A stretch of DNA of 64,000 nucleotides from DASXZH01 sp963829965 (GTDB lineage: Bacteria > Armatimonadota > Fimbriimonadia > Fimbriimonadales > Fimbriimonadaceae): the NCBI GenBank assembly GCA_963829965.1, contig CAWHLK010000025.1, positions 62,001 through 126,000 on the forward strand, read 5' to 3'. The notes below the pieces were generated by a model. It saw only the letters and a program-made list of their open reading frames with translations. It made no database searches and was not told the DNA's origin. The translations under genes were made by a program, and so were the position numbers. Below, piece by piece: positions 24,779 to 35,106 of the stretch (position 1 is its first letter; each line of letters starts with the position of its first letter).

Positions 24779-26828
24779 AGCATATCAAACAAGTGAGAAC
24801 AATGCCGGTGGCGACGCCTGCTTTATCTCAGAGATCAGCTCGACCGGCAAGACGTTGCTCATGAGCACTTACTTGGGAGGGGCTGGAGTGCCGGGAGGAA
24901 GCGACCGTTGCTATGCCATCGCCCTGGATTCTTTGGGAAATGTTGTCGTAGTCGGCAAAACCGGATCGACCAATTTCCCCTTTACGACGGGCGCCTATCA
25001 ATCAACAAATAACAATCCGGGCAGCTGCGGATTTATTTCAAAACTAAGTGCCGACGGCACGACCCTGGTGGCTAGCACCTTCTTGGGTGGAACCGGCGGT
25101 CAAGACGAGGGGGGCATCTCAAGCGAATCTGAGACCTGCAACTGCGTTACCCTGGATTCGTCGGATAACGTCATCGTGGCGGGCGCAACCGATTCTCCCG
25201 ATTTCCCGCTCACCTCCGATGCAGTACAAACCAAAGACAACAACCCCTATTACACGGCATTCGTGGCCAAACTGAGCGCAGATTTTTCGACCTTGCTTCA
25301 TTCGACTTTCTTGGGGGGCAGTGGAGGTCTGGCCGGCAATGGCGATACCGCACTTGGCGTGGTCCTGGATTCAAATCAGGACGCAATTGTGTGCGGCTAC
25401 ACGGGCTCGACCGACTTTCCGACAACCAGCGGTGCCTATCAAACCACGAGTAACATGACCGAGCTTTCCGCCTTCGTAGCCGAACTGCCGCTCTATAACT
25501 CTGTCTCAAGCCTAAGCGCGAATCCAGGCTCGCTGCTGGGCGGCCAATCAACCACCGCGACCCTTGCTTTGGTTGCCAAAGCCGGCGTGTCCGGCATCAC
25601 GGTATCCCTTTCTGACGGCGGAAACTCTGCAATTACCTTTCCACCCAGCGTCACCGTGTCCAACGGATCTTCAACCGCCAATTTCCAAATCCAAAGCTCG
25701 GCCGTTTCTTCCGCGACGCCGGTAACTCTCACCGCGACCTATCTGGGAAGCTCACAGTCAACGGTGATCACACTGGAAGCCCCCACTTTGTTGGAATTGG
25801 TGGCCGCACCAACAGAGGTTGCAGGCGGCCAATCGTCACAAGGCACAGTGATTCTGGACGGTCCCGCAGGCGCTTCGGGAGATGTCGTGGGCCTTCAATC
25901 AAGCAGTTCGGCCGCGACCGCTGCCTCAACCGTAACCGTTCCCGCAGGCGAAGTCTCCGCGTCCTTCAGCATTTCGACGAGCAGCGTTTCCGCAAGCACG
26001 CCGGTTACCCTAACCGCGATCTTTAACAGCACGCAGCAAACGGCCGAACTCACCGTGAATCAACCAGCGGTCTCCACACTCACGCTGACGCCTTCCTCGG
26101 TCACGGGTGGCTCCAGTTCAAGCGGGACCTGCACGCTAACCGGCCCCGCTGCCACTGGGGGAGATATTGTCTCCCTGAGTTCAAGCACGAGCGAGGCGAG
26201 CCTCCCACCAGACGCAACCATCATCTCAGGAGCTTCCTCCGCTCAGTTCAATATCTCCACCGTGGCCGTCTCTTCCACCACGGTCGCCACCATCACCGCA
26301 ACCTACAACGGCTCGCACCAAACTACTACCCTCACTTTGCTGCCCGCAGCGGTTTCCGGGCTCAGCGTCGCGCCAACCGTAATCCTAGGCGGACAAGCCG
26401 TCACCGCAACGGTTAAGCTGAACGGCCCCGCCGGCCCCAACGGCGACGTGGTGAAACTCTCATCCAGCACAACCGAAGCAGGAGTGCCTGCAACCGTCAA
26501 GGTCGCCGCAGGCGCTTCCTCCGCCACATTCAACGTCACGACAACAGCGGTTTCTTCGGTTTCAGTAGCAACGCTTAAAGCCGTTTACGGAGTCACATCT
26601 CAAACGTGCGTAGTTACGCTTATCGCAGCACCACTTACTGGCATCACCATAAGTCCGGGCCCCGTTGTCGGCGGCGCCAACTCTACCGGAACCATCCATT
26701 TAGAAGCCATTGCGGGCCAGTATGGGAACGTGAGTCAAGCTCGCTTCCAGCACTTCGGAAGCCACCGTGCCAACTACCATCACCGTTCCCACCGGGACCA
26801 CATCCACCACTTTCCCAATCACGACTAG
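24645..26828 (+). CDS. Giant SBBP/Ig protein A, fragment 3 (SBBP repeats 4-7, Ig-like repeats 1-5)
   Basis: From about 24730 it reads MFVCGDASGNDLPTTPKAYQ, completing repeat 4. SBBP units 5-7 follow (TYLGGAGV, TFLGGTGG, TFLGGSGG). Then come Ig-like units of about 90 residues marked by a GGQ/GGA motif (LLGGQ, VAGGQ, VTGGS, ILGGQ, VVGGA). Each has a GTV-L strand, G-DVV-LSSS, a VP-TVTV strand and TITATY at the end. The frame fails after EAIAGQYGNV near 26730 and resumes in fragment 4. Confidence 0.7.
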   Translation: MLPAPISPVRAPVARQQPTASPRIPQENMFVCGDASGNDLPTTPKAYQTSENNAGGDACFISEISSTGKTLLMSTYLGGAGVPGGSDRCYAIALDSLGNVVVVGKTGSTNFPFTTGAYQSTNNNPGSCGFISKLSADGTTLVASTFLGGTGGQDEGGISSESETCNCVTLDSSDNVIVAGATDSPDFPLTSDAVQTKDNNPYYTAFVAKLSADFSTLLHSTFLGGSGGLAGNGDTALGVVLDSNQDAIVCGYTGSTDFPTTSGAYQTTSNMTELSAFVAELPLYNSVSSLSANPGSLLGGQSTTATLALVAKAGVSGITVSLSDGGNSAITFPPSVTVSNGSSTANFQIQSSAVSSATPVTLTATYLGSSQSTVITLEAPTLLELVAAPTEVAGGQSSQGTVILDGPAGASGDVVGLQSSSSAATAASTVTVPAGEVSASFSISTSSVSASTPVTLTAIFNSTQQTAELTVNQPAVSTLTLTPSSVTGGSSSSGTCTLTGPAATGGDIVSLSSSTSEASLPPDATIISGASSAQFNISTVAVSSTTVATITATYNGSHQTTTLTLLPAAVSGLSVAPTVILGGQAVTATVKLNGPAGPNGDVVKLSSSTTEAGVPATVKVAAGASSATFNVTTTAVSSVSVATLKAVYGVTSQTCVVTLIAAPLTGITISPGPVVGGANSTGTIHLEAIAGQYGNVSQARFQHFGSHRANYHHRSHRDHIHHFPNHD

Positions 26829-27195
26829 GGCCGTCTCCTCGCAATCAGTCGCAACCATCACGGCCACCTTCTGGCTGTACTCGCAAAGCACCACTCTAAT
26901 CCTGCAGCCCGCGCCGATCGCAAGCCTGGGCTTCACCCCTAACCCGGTGGTTGGCGGCCAAACCACTACTGGCACCGTGCGTTTGGCCAGCGCGGCGGGC
27001 CCAACCGGAGATGTAATCCACCTTGCCTCAAACAATGGAAACGCAACGGTTCCGTCCACTGTTACCGTCCTATCCGGCCAAACATCGGCGACATTCACAG
27101 TTCACACCGTAGCCGTAGCCGCCACCAGAACCGTAACGATCACGGCCACATTTGGTACCTCTACCGTGCCTGTGACGCTAACTATTTCGCCGTGA
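26767..27195 (+). CDS. Giant SBBP/Ig protein A, fragment 4 (end of Ig 5, Ig-like repeat 6)
   Basis: Completes the fifth Ig-like unit (PTTITVPTGTTSTTFPI, VATITATFWLYSQSTTLIL). It then contains the sixth (FTPNPVVGGQTTTGTVRLAS, HLASNNGNATVPSTVTVL) and ends with TVTITATFGTSTVPVTLTIS. The other paralogs finish with the same final strand (TFGTSSVSKTLTIAP in B). There is no sorting motif or membrane anchor at the end. Confidence 0.7.
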   Translation: MPTTITVPTGTTSTTFPITTRAVSSQSVATITATFWLYSQSTTLILQPAPIASLGFTPNPVVGGQTTTGTVRLASAAGPTGDVIHLASNNGNATVPSTVTVLSGQTSATFTVHTVAVAATRTVTITATFGTSTVPVTLTISP

Positions 27196-27319
27196 GACGC
27201 TTCCCTTACCCGTTTCCGGTGCGAGCCGACTCTACGGGGCGCCGCCCCATTTTTACTCAGTTTGCCGCTATACTGGCAATAGCGCTATCTGCGCTTACCA
27301 GGGGAAATCAACGTGCAAT

Positions 27320-30300
27320 TTGCAAGATTTTCAGCAGCGTCATAGCTCTAGCTGTCGCTACCTCATCGTGCTTTTCCACGTCCGCGGCGCAAGCGCCTCC
27401 GCCATAAGTGCACTCAAGGGCTGTTCTTCCGCTTTTATCGAGAACCGCGGTCAATGGGATTCCCGCGCCCTGTTCTTGTCGAGAACAAACGGCCTGAATC
27501 TATGGGTCACTAGCGATGGCCTGGTTTTCGATTTCAATATGTTCGTTCCCACAGGGGCAAAGCCTCTGGGTGACAAGCAGCCGCAAGCAGGCCAGGTCAA
27601 GGGCCATGTGGTGAAGATGAGTTTTGCTAATGCCCGCCCAACAGCAGTAGAGGGCGAAGGGCTGCAAAAGGCAAAGTTCAACTATTTCTTAGGCAACGAT
27701 CAATCCAAATGGGCCACCAAGGTTCCCGGCTACTCCCAAGCAACAGCGCAAAACCCTTATGACGGCATCTCTGTCCGCTATTCCATCGAGCAAGGCGCCC
27801 CCCGGTACGATGTCATTGTAAAACCGGGCGCAGATCCAAGCCAAGTGGGAATCAAGCTTGAAGGTGCAGACGGAGCCAGAGTCCTTCCCAACGGCAACCT
27901 GGAGATCAAAACCTCAATCGGAACGGTAGAAGAGCGCGGCCTCACCGCTTATCAAGAAACCACAAAAGGCAAAACCCAGGTCCCCTGCAAATTGGTGATG
28001 GACGGCGACACCCTCCATTTTGATACCGGCGCCTACGACACCGCCAAGCCACTGGTCATCGATCCCCTCATCTTCAGCACCTTCCTGGGAGGCGATCAAC
28101 TTATCCAATATGGAGGATTCTCTATGGATTCCTCCGGCAATGTCGTATGCGCCGGATATACCAACGCCGCCGACTTTCCGACCACCACCGGCGCGTACCA
28201 AACCACGCTTTCGGGAAGCCTCAATGCTGTCATCGCCAAACTCACGTCAGATGGATCGGCCCTGCTGTTCGGCACCTACCTCGGCGGCAACAATCAAACC
28301 GGCTGCTCGGGCGTGGACCTGGATTCCTCGAACGACGTTTTCGTATCCGGATACACCACGTCAACAAACTTCCCAACCACCAATGGCGCTTTTCAAGCAA
28401 CGGGCAACGACGGCTACAGCGGTTTCGTCTCCGAGTTGAGCCCGGACGGAACCGCCCTTACCGCCAGCACCCTCCTTGGCGGCAGTTCGGACGATCAACT
28501 CTTAGGCATCAAATTGGATTCCGTTGGCAATGTCGTTGTCATCGGCACGAGCACTTCCAGGAATTTCCCAGTCACCAACGGCGCGTTCCAGACTTCGAAC
28601 AATTCGACAACCAGCACTGGCACCGTCACGAAGTTCAATCCGAGCCTTACGGGTTTAGTGTTCGCCACCTATTTAGGCGGAAGCAAGACGGACATTCTCG
28701 GAGCCGTTGCGGTGGATTCATCGAACAATGTCGTTGTAGCGGGTGGCACAACTTCAACCAATTTTCCAACGACGACCGGCGCGTACCAGACCGCGAACAA
28801 AACCGTCAGTGGGACGGCTTTCGTTGCCAAGCTGAGTGCGAACGGCACTGCCTTGCAATTCGGCACATACCTCGGCGGAACTGGGAGTGAAGGAGCCAAC
28901 GCAATTGCCCTAGATTCCTCAGCGAATGTAATTGTCGCCGGAACCACTGACTCGGTGAACTTTCCCGTCACATCCGGGGCTTACCAAGCCACGAACAATG
29001 CTGTAAGCGGCACCGGATTTGTGTCCAAGTTGAAATCCGACGGAACCGCATTGATTTTCAGCACCTTACTTGGCGGCTCAAGATCAGACGCTTGCAACTC
29101 CGTCGCCCTGGATTCCGCAAACAATGTAGCCGTAGCGGGCTCTACTTCCTCAACCAACTTCCCAACCACCGCAAATGCTTTTCAGACGGCGAACAATACG
29201 AGTGGGAGCTCCACTGGGTTCGTTAGCAAGCTTAGCTATGACGGAACCGCGCTGGTTTACAGCAGCTACATCGGCGGCAACCTTTTTGATCAATGCGACG
29301 GCATCGCTTTGGATAACTATGAAAACCTGCTGGTTGCGGGCTCTACAGAATCGGCGGATTTTCCAACTACTGCCGGAGCTTTTCAACCCAATCTTGGTAG
29401 CGCAAGCGGCACACTGTTCCTTTCGAAGCTCGGACTGCCTGCCTTCGTTCAGAGCCTTTCGCTAGCCTCCTCCACCGTAGCCTCCGGTAGCGCAGTGACC
29501 GCGGTAGTAGAGCTCTCCGCTCCCGCCGGCTCGGGAGGCGACTCGGTTTCGATCTCGGCAAATCCAAGTTCGACGGTCAACGTCCCGCCAACCGTTACCG
29601 TGAGCCCGGGAACGACTTCCTACCAATTCCAGGTAGGGACTAACTCGGTGAATTCGAGTACCCCAGTGACAATCACGGCCAGCTACGAAGGCTCATTTCA
29701 AACCGCGACGTTAACCGTTGGCGTGCCCACCGTATCGGCCCTGGACATTTCCCCGTCCACCATCATCGGCGGGCAACAATCCACGGGATTTGTGTTTCTC
29801 AGCGGCAATGCCGGATCCTCCGGAGCCACCATCACAATGGGTTCCAGCAACTCAGGCATAGCCCGAGCCTTTACGCCGGTGACCGTTGCCTCCGGCAGCG
29901 CAGCAGCCCAGTTCAACATAGTCTCCTCGGCCGTTTCATCGAGTCAGCAGATCACCATATCCGCCACTTACGGCGGCCAAGAACAAACCGCGATGATCAC
30001 CGTGAATCCGCCCACCGTCTCCAGCATCACCTTCGCCCCAAGCACGATCACCGGCGGCAATAACGCGAACGGGACCTTACAACTATCCGGCCTCTCCGCC
30101 ACCGCAAGCGTTACGCTGACTTCCAGCACAAGCGAAGTCACTGTCTCCAACGTGACCGTGCCTTTCGGCGTTGACTCAACCTCGATTTCCCTACCAACCA
30201 CCCCGGCCTCTTCCACCACCGTGGCAACCATCACCGCCTCTTACAACAGTTCGCACCAGACAACCACCCTTACTTTGCTGCCCGCCGCCATATCCAACCT

Positions 30301-31138
30301 GGCGGTCTCCTTTATTCCGCCCATTGGCGGAAACTCCGCCACCGGAACCGTAACCCTCGCCGGTCCCGCCGGGTCGCATGGCGACGTAGTCAAACTGACA
30401 TCGACCACTTCCGAAGTATCCATGCCTGCAACCGTAACCGTGCCCGCAGGCCAAACATCGGTTCAGTTCAGCCTAAGCTCGATCCCCGTGTCCTCCAACT
30501 CGTCCACCACCATCAAAGCCACGTTCGGGACCACATCCCAATCCATCACCATCACGTTGCTCCCTGCCCCCGTCTCAAAGATCAGCTTCAGTCCGCCTTC
30601 AGTCCTCGGCGGTCAAACCGCCACCGCAACAATCACCCTCATAAGCGCCGCAGGCGCCTACGGAAATGTAATCAAGCTGTCAACCAGCACCGCCGAAGCC
30701 CCCGTTCCCGCAACCGTGACCGTCCCCGCCGGGCAAACCTCGGTCCAAGTCCCGATCCAAACCACGGCGGTTTCCTCAACGTCGCTCGCCACAATCACCA
30801 CCACGTTCGGAATATACACGCTTTCCGGAACCCTGACCATCATGCCGGCATCTGTCTCCAATCTCACCTTCGCCACAAATCCGGTGGTAGGGGGCCAGAG
30901 CACTATGGCTACCGTAATGCTAGGCAGCGCCGCCGGCCCCTATGGGGACGTGGTCAAGATTTCGTCCAGCAACGGCGACGCAATCGTTCCTGCAACGGTT
31001 ACAGTGGCTTCTGGCCAAACAACGGCAAACTTCAATATCAACACGGTCGCGGTGAGTTCAAACCGCACCGTAGCCATCACGGCGACGTTCGGGACCTCCA
31101 GCGTCTCAAAAACCCTAACGATAGCACCTGGAAAATAA
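27320..31138 (+). CDS. Giant SBBP/Ig protein B, the intact member of the array
   Basis: The only paralog in one uninterrupted frame (about 1,270 residues). The conserved N-terminal domain spans about residues 35-250 (FIENRGQWDSRALFLSR, ISVRYSIEQGAPRYDV, EERGLTAYQETTKGKTQVP, HFDTGAYDTAKPLVID). Seven SBBP units span about 250-705 (FLGGDQ, YLGGNN, LLGGSS, YLGGSK, YLGGTG, LLGGSR, YIGGNL) and six Ig-like units about 707-1272. The first 30 residues look odd. A better signal peptide (LAVATSSCFSTSAAQA) lies in another frame with GTG 27313 preceded by AGGGG, so the 5' end may also contain an indel. It ends two bases before gene C. Likely a secreted adhesin or structural surface protein (inference). 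Confidence 0.85.
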   Translation: MQDFQQRHSSSCRYLIVLFHVRGASASAISALKGCSSAFIENRGQWDSRALFLSRTNGLNLWVTSDGLVFDFNMFVPTGAKPLGDKQPQAGQVKGHVVKMSFANARPTAVEGEGLQKAKFNYFLGNDQSKWATKVPGYSQATAQNPYDGISVRYSIEQGAPRYDVIVKPGADPSQVGIKLEGADGARVLPNGNLEIKTSIGTVEERGLTAYQETTKGKTQVPCKLVMDGDTLHFDTGAYDTAKPLVIDPLIFSTFLGGDQLIQYGGFSMDSSGNVVCAGYTNAADFPTTTGAYQTTLSGSLNAVIAKLTSDGSALLFGTYLGGNNQTGCSGVDLDSSNDVFVSGYTTSTNFPTTNGAFQATGNDGYSGFVSELSPDGTALTASTLLGGSSDDQLLGIKLDSVGNVVVIGTSTSRNFPVTNGAFQTSNNSTTSTGTVTKFNPSLTGLVFATYLGGSKTDILGAVAVDSSNNVVVAGGTTSTNFPTTTGAYQTANKTVSGTAFVAKLSANGTALQFGTYLGGTGSEGANAIALDSSANVIVAGTTDSVNFPVTSGAYQATNNAVSGTGFVSKLKSDGTALIFSTLLGGSRSDACNSVALDSANNVAVAGSTSSTNFPTTANAFQTANNTSGSSTGFVSKLSYDGTALVYSSYIGGNLFDQCDGIALDNYENLLVAGSTESADFPTTAGAFQPNLGSASGTLFLSKLGLPAFVQSLSLASSTVASGSAVTAVVELSAPAGSGGDSVSISANPSSTVNVPPTVTVSPGTTSYQFQVGTNSVNSSTPVTITASYEGSFQTATLTVGVPTVSALDISPSTIIGGQQSTGFVFLSGNAGSSGATITMGSSNSGIARAFTPVTVASGSAAAQFNIVSSAVSSSQQITISATYGGQEQTAMITVNPPTVSSITFAPSTITGGNNANGTLQLSGLSATASVTLTSSTSEVTVSNVTVPFGVDSTSISLPTTPASSTTVATITASYNSSHQTTTLTLLPAAISNLAVSFIPPIGGNSATGTVTLAGPAGSHGDVVKLTSTTSEVSMPATVTVPAGQTSVQFSLSSIPVSSNSSTTIKATFGTTSQSITITLLPAPVSKISFSPPSVLGGQTATATITLISAAGAYGNVIKLSTSTAEAPVPATVTVPAGQTSVQVPIQTTAVSSTSLATITTTFGIYTLSGTLTIMPASVSNLTFATNPVVGGQSTMATVMLGSAAGPYGDVVKISSSNGDAIVPATVTVASGQTTANFNINTVAVSSNRTVAITATFGTSSVSKTLTIAPGK

Positions 31139-31140
31139 CC

Positions 31141-33246
31141 ATGCATCCAAATCCTAAAGCCCTGCGTTTCCTTTCCGCTGTCTCGGCACTCGCCTCCGCC
31201 GCTTGCTTTGCCGCGCCGCCTTCCGCGCTCAGCGGATCCGTCTCAAAAACGCTTGCCGGCAGTTCATCAGCCTTTATCGAGAACAAGGGACAATGGGATT
31301 CGCGCGCGCTGTTTTTGTCGAGAACAAAAGGCTTGAACCTCTGGATCACTCAGGAGGGCCCCGTTTTTGACTTCAGGGCGGGGGCGGCACTCCCTTCAGC
31401 CGAAGATCGTGAGTCCAACCGGAGGGTGCGCGAGGCTCTGGACAAGCATCCAGCTCAAGGGGATCCCGAAAGTGGCCAGGTCGTGAAGATGACTTTTTTG
31501 AATGCCCGCCCGTCCGCGGTTGAGGGAGAAAACCAACAAAAGACCAAATTTAACTACTTCATCGGCAACGACAAATCCCAATGGGCGTCCGATGTCCCCA
31601 GCTTTAGCCAAGCAGTCGCCCAAAACCCCTATGACGGCGTTAGCATCCGCTATTCCATAGATCAAGGCACGCCCAGGTATGACCTCATCGTTAAACCAGG
31701 CGCGGACCCATCCCAAGTAGGAATCAAGATCGAAGGCGCGGATGACGCCCGGGTCCTTCCCAACGGAAACCTGGAACTCCGGACCTCGCTAGGAACGGTT
31801 GAGGAGCGTGGCCTCACCGCCTTCCAAGAGACCCCCAACGGCCGCACCGAGGTCCCCTGCCGCATGGTGATGGACGGCAACGTGATGCATTTCGACACTG
31901 GCGCCTACGACGCCAACAGACCGCTCGTCATTGACCCGTTGATCTTCGCAACCTACCTTGGTGGAAGCGCAACGGAACTTTGCCGTGGTGTGGCCCTTGA
32001 CTCGTCGGGAAACGTCGTTGTGGCAGGGCAGACGTCGTCGGCTAACTTTCCAACAACCACGGGTGCTTATCAGCAGGGGTATCCAAGCGGTAACTCTAAC
32101 TCAACCGGGTTCGTTGCAAAGCTCAGTTCGGACGGGGCAGCTTTGCTGTTCAGCACCTACCTCGGCGGTAATGACGTCGATGCTTGCCTCAGTCTTGCTT
32201 TGGATTCCTCAAACGACTTGTTTGTGACGGGCCAAACTGAATCGACAAACTTTCCGACCACGGCAGGCGCCTTCCAGACCACCAACCATAGCTCGGGCGG
32301 GGCGGCCTTTATGGTTGAACTTAGTGCGGATGGTACGACTTTGCTCGCCGGCACCTATCTTAGTGGCAGTTTAGAGGAGCTTGGTCGAGCCATTGCTTTG
32401 GACTCGTCGGGCAACCCCGTCTTGGCAGGCACAACTTATTCGCCGGACTTTCCCACTACTGCCGGTGTCCTGATACCAAGCCCTCCCAATGGTTCCAATT
32501 CTGGTTTTGTTGCCAAGCTAAGCTCCGATGGGACGACCTTGATGTTTGGCACCTATCTCGGCGGCAACGGCGGCGATGCGAGTAACGACCTGTGTGTGGA
32601 CTCGCAAAACAATGTTACCGTCGTTGGGGTTACATCGTCATCGAACTTTCCAGTCAGCGCCGGCGCTTATGAGCCTAATTTGCCGAGCAGCGCAGTTGGC
32701 GCCGCTTATGTGGTTAAGCTAAGCCCAGACGCCACGGCCCTGGTGAGTGGCTCTTACCTTGGAGGCAATGCAGAATCCGTGGCGGAAGCGGTTTCCTTGG
32801 ATCCTTCCGGCAACGTCGCGGTATCCGGATATACAAGCTCAAACAACTTTCCAACCACCACCGGGGCCCTCCAAACGGTAAATAACAATGTTGGCTCAGC
32901 GGGATTTGTCTCCAAGCTAAGCTCCGATGGAACAACGTTGCTGTCCAGCACTTATCTAGGGGGCAGCGGCTATGCAGGGCTGAATATGAACGAAACGGGT
33001 GATGAGTGCAACGCGTTAGCTACGGACTCGGCCGGGAACTTCGTCGTTGCCGGATATACCGACTCGACGAACTTCCCAACCAGTACCGGCGCATTGCAAA
33101 GCACGAACGCAAATTTATTCGGAACTGGATTCTTAGCGAAAATCAGCGCGGACGGAACAACGCTGATGTACGGTACCTATTTTGGGGGAACGGCTCACAT
33201 GGTATCCCTGAAGCGCCTGGAGATTCCTGCAATGCTCTGGCGCTAG
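31141..33246 (+). CDS. Giant SBBP/Ig protein C, fragment 1 (N-terminal domain, SBBP repeats 1-7 start)
   Basis: The start ATG is two bases after the stop of B, so B and C are cotranscribed. Signal peptide FLSAVSALASAACFAAPPSA, then the N-terminal domain (FIENKGQWDSRALFLSR, NRPLVIDPLIFATYLGG). SBBP units begin YLGGSA, YLGGND, YLSGSL, YLGGNG, YLGGNA and YLGGSG, and the seventh begins with YFGGTA, where the frame breaks. The break is in a run of five Gs at about 33184. A sixth G would restore YFGGNGSHGIPEAPG in the frame of fragment 2. Confidence 0.8.
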   Translation: MHPNPKALRFLSAVSALASAACFAAPPSALSGSVSKTLAGSSSAFIENKGQWDSRALFLSRTKGLNLWITQEGPVFDFRAGAALPSAEDRESNRRVREALDKHPAQGDPESGQVVKMTFLNARPSAVEGENQQKTKFNYFIGNDKSQWASDVPSFSQAVAQNPYDGVSIRYSIDQGTPRYDLIVKPGADPSQVGIKIEGADDARVLPNGNLELRTSLGTVEERGLTAFQETPNGRTEVPCRMVMDGNVMHFDTGAYDANRPLVIDPLIFATYLGGSATELCRGVALDSSGNVVVAGQTSSANFPTTTGAYQQGYPSGNSNSTGFVAKLSSDGAALLFSTYLGGNDVDACLSLALDSSNDLFVTGQTESTNFPTTAGAFQTTNHSSGGAAFMVELSADGTTLLAGTYLSGSLEELGRAIALDSSGNPVLAGTTYSPDFPTTAGVLIPSPPNGSNSGFVAKLSSDGTTLMFGTYLGGNGGDASNDLCVDSQNNVTVVGVTSSSNFPVSAGAYEPNLPSSAVGAAYVVKLSPDATALVSGSYLGGNAESVAEAVSLDPSGNVAVSGYTSSNNFPTTTGALQTVNNNVGSAGFVSKLSSDGTTLLSSTYLGGSGYAGLNMNETGDECNALATDSAGNFVVAGYTDSTNFPTSTGALQSTNANLFGTGFLAKISADGTTLMYGTYFGGTAHMVSLKRLEIPAMLWR

Positions 33247-34367
33247 ATTCGTTCGGAAACGCGGTCATTGCGGGGCAAACCAACTCAACGAACCTCCCTA
33301 CAAGCCAAGGAGCGTTCCAGTCATCGAATAATGCAGACAACGAAACTGGCTTTGTGGCCAAGCTCGGACTACCGCCTTACGTCACCGGCGTGAGCGTCGC
33401 CCCATCTTCCCTAACCGGAGGACAGAGCGCCACGGGAACCGTCCAAATCTCCGCCCCCGCCGGGTCCGGCGGCGATACGATCTATCTTTCTACCGGTGGC
33501 AGCGCCGCCGCAACCGTTTCCCCAACTGTAACGATTCCCAAAGGCTCGACCACCGCTAGCTTCTCGATCACAACTTCTCCAGTTTCAGCGAACGCAGTTG
33601 TCACCGTCACCGGCTCCTACCTCGGCTCGTCGGAATCGGCGGCACTCACTGTGTCCCGCCCCACGCTTTCTCTCCTCGTGCTAAGCAACGACTCGGTTGT
33701 AGGAGGGCAGAGCGTTACGGGAACGGTTTATCTCGCGTCGCCTGCAGGGCCAAACGGAGCGGTAGTTACCCTTGGAGGCTTTTACCAGGCCTACACACTC
33801 CCATCGGTGACGATCAGTGCCGGAGCCACTTCTGCGCAATTCACGGTAACCACAGGCCCAGTGGCCTTCACCGATTACGGATCGATCTATGCCGACTATA
33901 ACGACGGCCAAGTGACCGCAAACTTCACCGTCAACCCGCCCACAGTTCTTTCAGTATCTGCCACGCCAAGTTCTGTCGTGGGTGGGGCGAATTCTTTGGG
34001 AACGGTAACGCTTACGGGACCTGCCGGCGGTGGCGAGGCTCCCAAACGCACGCCGGGTGGAGGACGGGGTGGCGTGTTCGTTCAATTATCCTCGAACACT
34101 TCGGAAGTAACGGTGCCGTCAGAAGTTGAAGTTTTGACCGGCAACACGATGGCCGGCTTCAACATCCAAACGGTCCCCGTCTCCACCACAAGCGTCGCAA
34201 CCATCACCGCCTCGTATAACGATACTTCGCAGACCACGACAATCACTTTATCGCCTTCGACGATTTCTAAATTCAGACTTCTATCCGGCCGTCATTATCG
34301 GGGGCCAAAGCACAACGGGAACGGTAACCATCGCCGGCCCCGCCGGCAGCACCGGAAATACAATTAA
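33006..34367 (+). CDS. Giant SBBP/Ig protein C, fragment 2 (end of SBBP 7, Ig-like repeats 1-4)
   Basis: True coding in this frame starts about 33190 (GSHGIPEAPGDSCNALALD, GNAVIAGQTNSTNLPTS), finishing the seventh SBBP unit. Ig-like units follow with motifs SLTGGQ, SVVGGQ and SVVGGA. The third carries an unusual Gly/Arg insertion (GGGEAPKRTPGGGRGG) absent from the other units. The frame is lost near 34265 after SPSTIS; the fourth unit (DFYPAVIIGGQSTTGTV) continues in the frame of fragment 3. Confidence 0.75.
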   Translation: MQRVSYGLGRELRRCRIYRLDELPNQYRRIAKHERKFIRNWILSENQRGRNNADVRYLFWGNGSHGIPEAPGDSCNALALDSFGNAVIAGQTNSTNLPTSQGAFQSSNNADNETGFVAKLGLPPYVTGVSVAPSSLTGGQSATGTVQISAPAGSGGDTIYLSTGGSAAATVSPTVTIPKGSTTASFSITTSPVSANAVVTVTGSYLGSSESAALTVSRPTLSLLVLSNDSVVGGQSVTGTVYLASPAGPNGAVVTLGGFYQAYTLPSVTISAGATSAQFTVTTGPVAFTDYGSIYADYNDGQVTANFTVNPPTVLSVSATPSSVVGGANSLGTVTLTGPAGGGEAPKRTPGGGRGGVFVQLSSNTSEVTVPSEVEVLTGNTMAGFNIQTVPVSTTSVATITASYNDTSQTTTITLSPSTISKFRLLSGRHYRGPKHNGNGNHRRPRRQHRKYN

Positions 34368-34407
34368 GCTATCGAGTAGCACCGCTGAAGCAACGGTTCC
34401 CGCAACC

Positions 34408-35106
34408 GTGAAGATTGCCTCCGGCCAAACCTCGGTCCAGTTCACCGTGAGCACCATCGCCGTCTCATCCGACTCGGTAGCCACCATCAAAGCAACTTTC
34501 GGCGCAATCTACCAAACCGCAACTGTAACCCTCCTGCCCTCGCCGGTAAGCACCATCACGTTTAACCCCAACTCAATAGTAGGCGGTCAAAACGGCTCAT
34601 GCACCATCACGTTGACTGGCAAAGCCGGCCCCTATGGAAACGTCATCAAACTCGCGGCCAGCACCGCCGAGCTAACCGTTCCCCCAACCGTCACAGTCCC
34701 CGCCGGCACAAGCTCTTACACCTTCAACGTGCCAACTGTTCCAGTCTCCTCGAACTCGCAAACGACAGTTACGTCTACCTTTGCCCTGGACTCCCATTCC
34801 ACCACGTTAACGCTAAGGCCCGCGACCCTAATCACCCTGACCCTACCAACAAGCCCGGTAGTCGGCGGCCAAACGGCAACCGGCTCAGTCCAGCTATCAA
34901 GCGTGGCCGGGCAGTATGGAAACGTGGTGAAGATCAAATCGAGCAACGGCGACGCCACCGTCCCTGCCACTGTTACAGTTCTTGGCGGCCAAGACTCCGC
35001 GCAGTTCACCATTCACACAGTTGCGGTCAGTTCCAACCGAACTGTAACCATCTCGGTTACGTTCGGAACCACAACTCTAAGCAAGTCTCTGACGATAACT
35101 CCCTGA
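34408..35106 (+). CDS. Giant SBBP/Ig protein C, fragment 3 (Ig-like repeats 4-6)
   Basis: The frame is coding from about 34272 (VIIGGQSTTGTVTIAGPAG), upstream of the first ATG at 34408. It holds the rest of Ig-like unit 4, unit 5 (NPNSIVGGQNGSCTITL) and unit 6 (TSPVVGGQTATGSVQLSS), and ends with TVTISVTFGTTTLSKSLTI, the terminal strand shared by the family. With fragments 1 and 2, protein C would have about 1,320 residues. Confidence 0.75.
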   Translation: MKIASGQTSVQFTVSTIAVSSDSVATIKATFGAIYQTATVTLLPSPVSTITFNPNSIVGGQNGSCTITLTGKAGPYGNVIKLAASTAELTVPPTVTVPAGTSSYTFNVPTVPVSSNSQTTVTSTFALDSHSTTLTLRPATLITLTLPTSPVVGGQTATGSVQLSSVAGQYGNVVKIKSSNGDATVPATVTVLGGQDSAQFTIHTVAVSSNRTVTISVTFGTTTLSKSLTITP

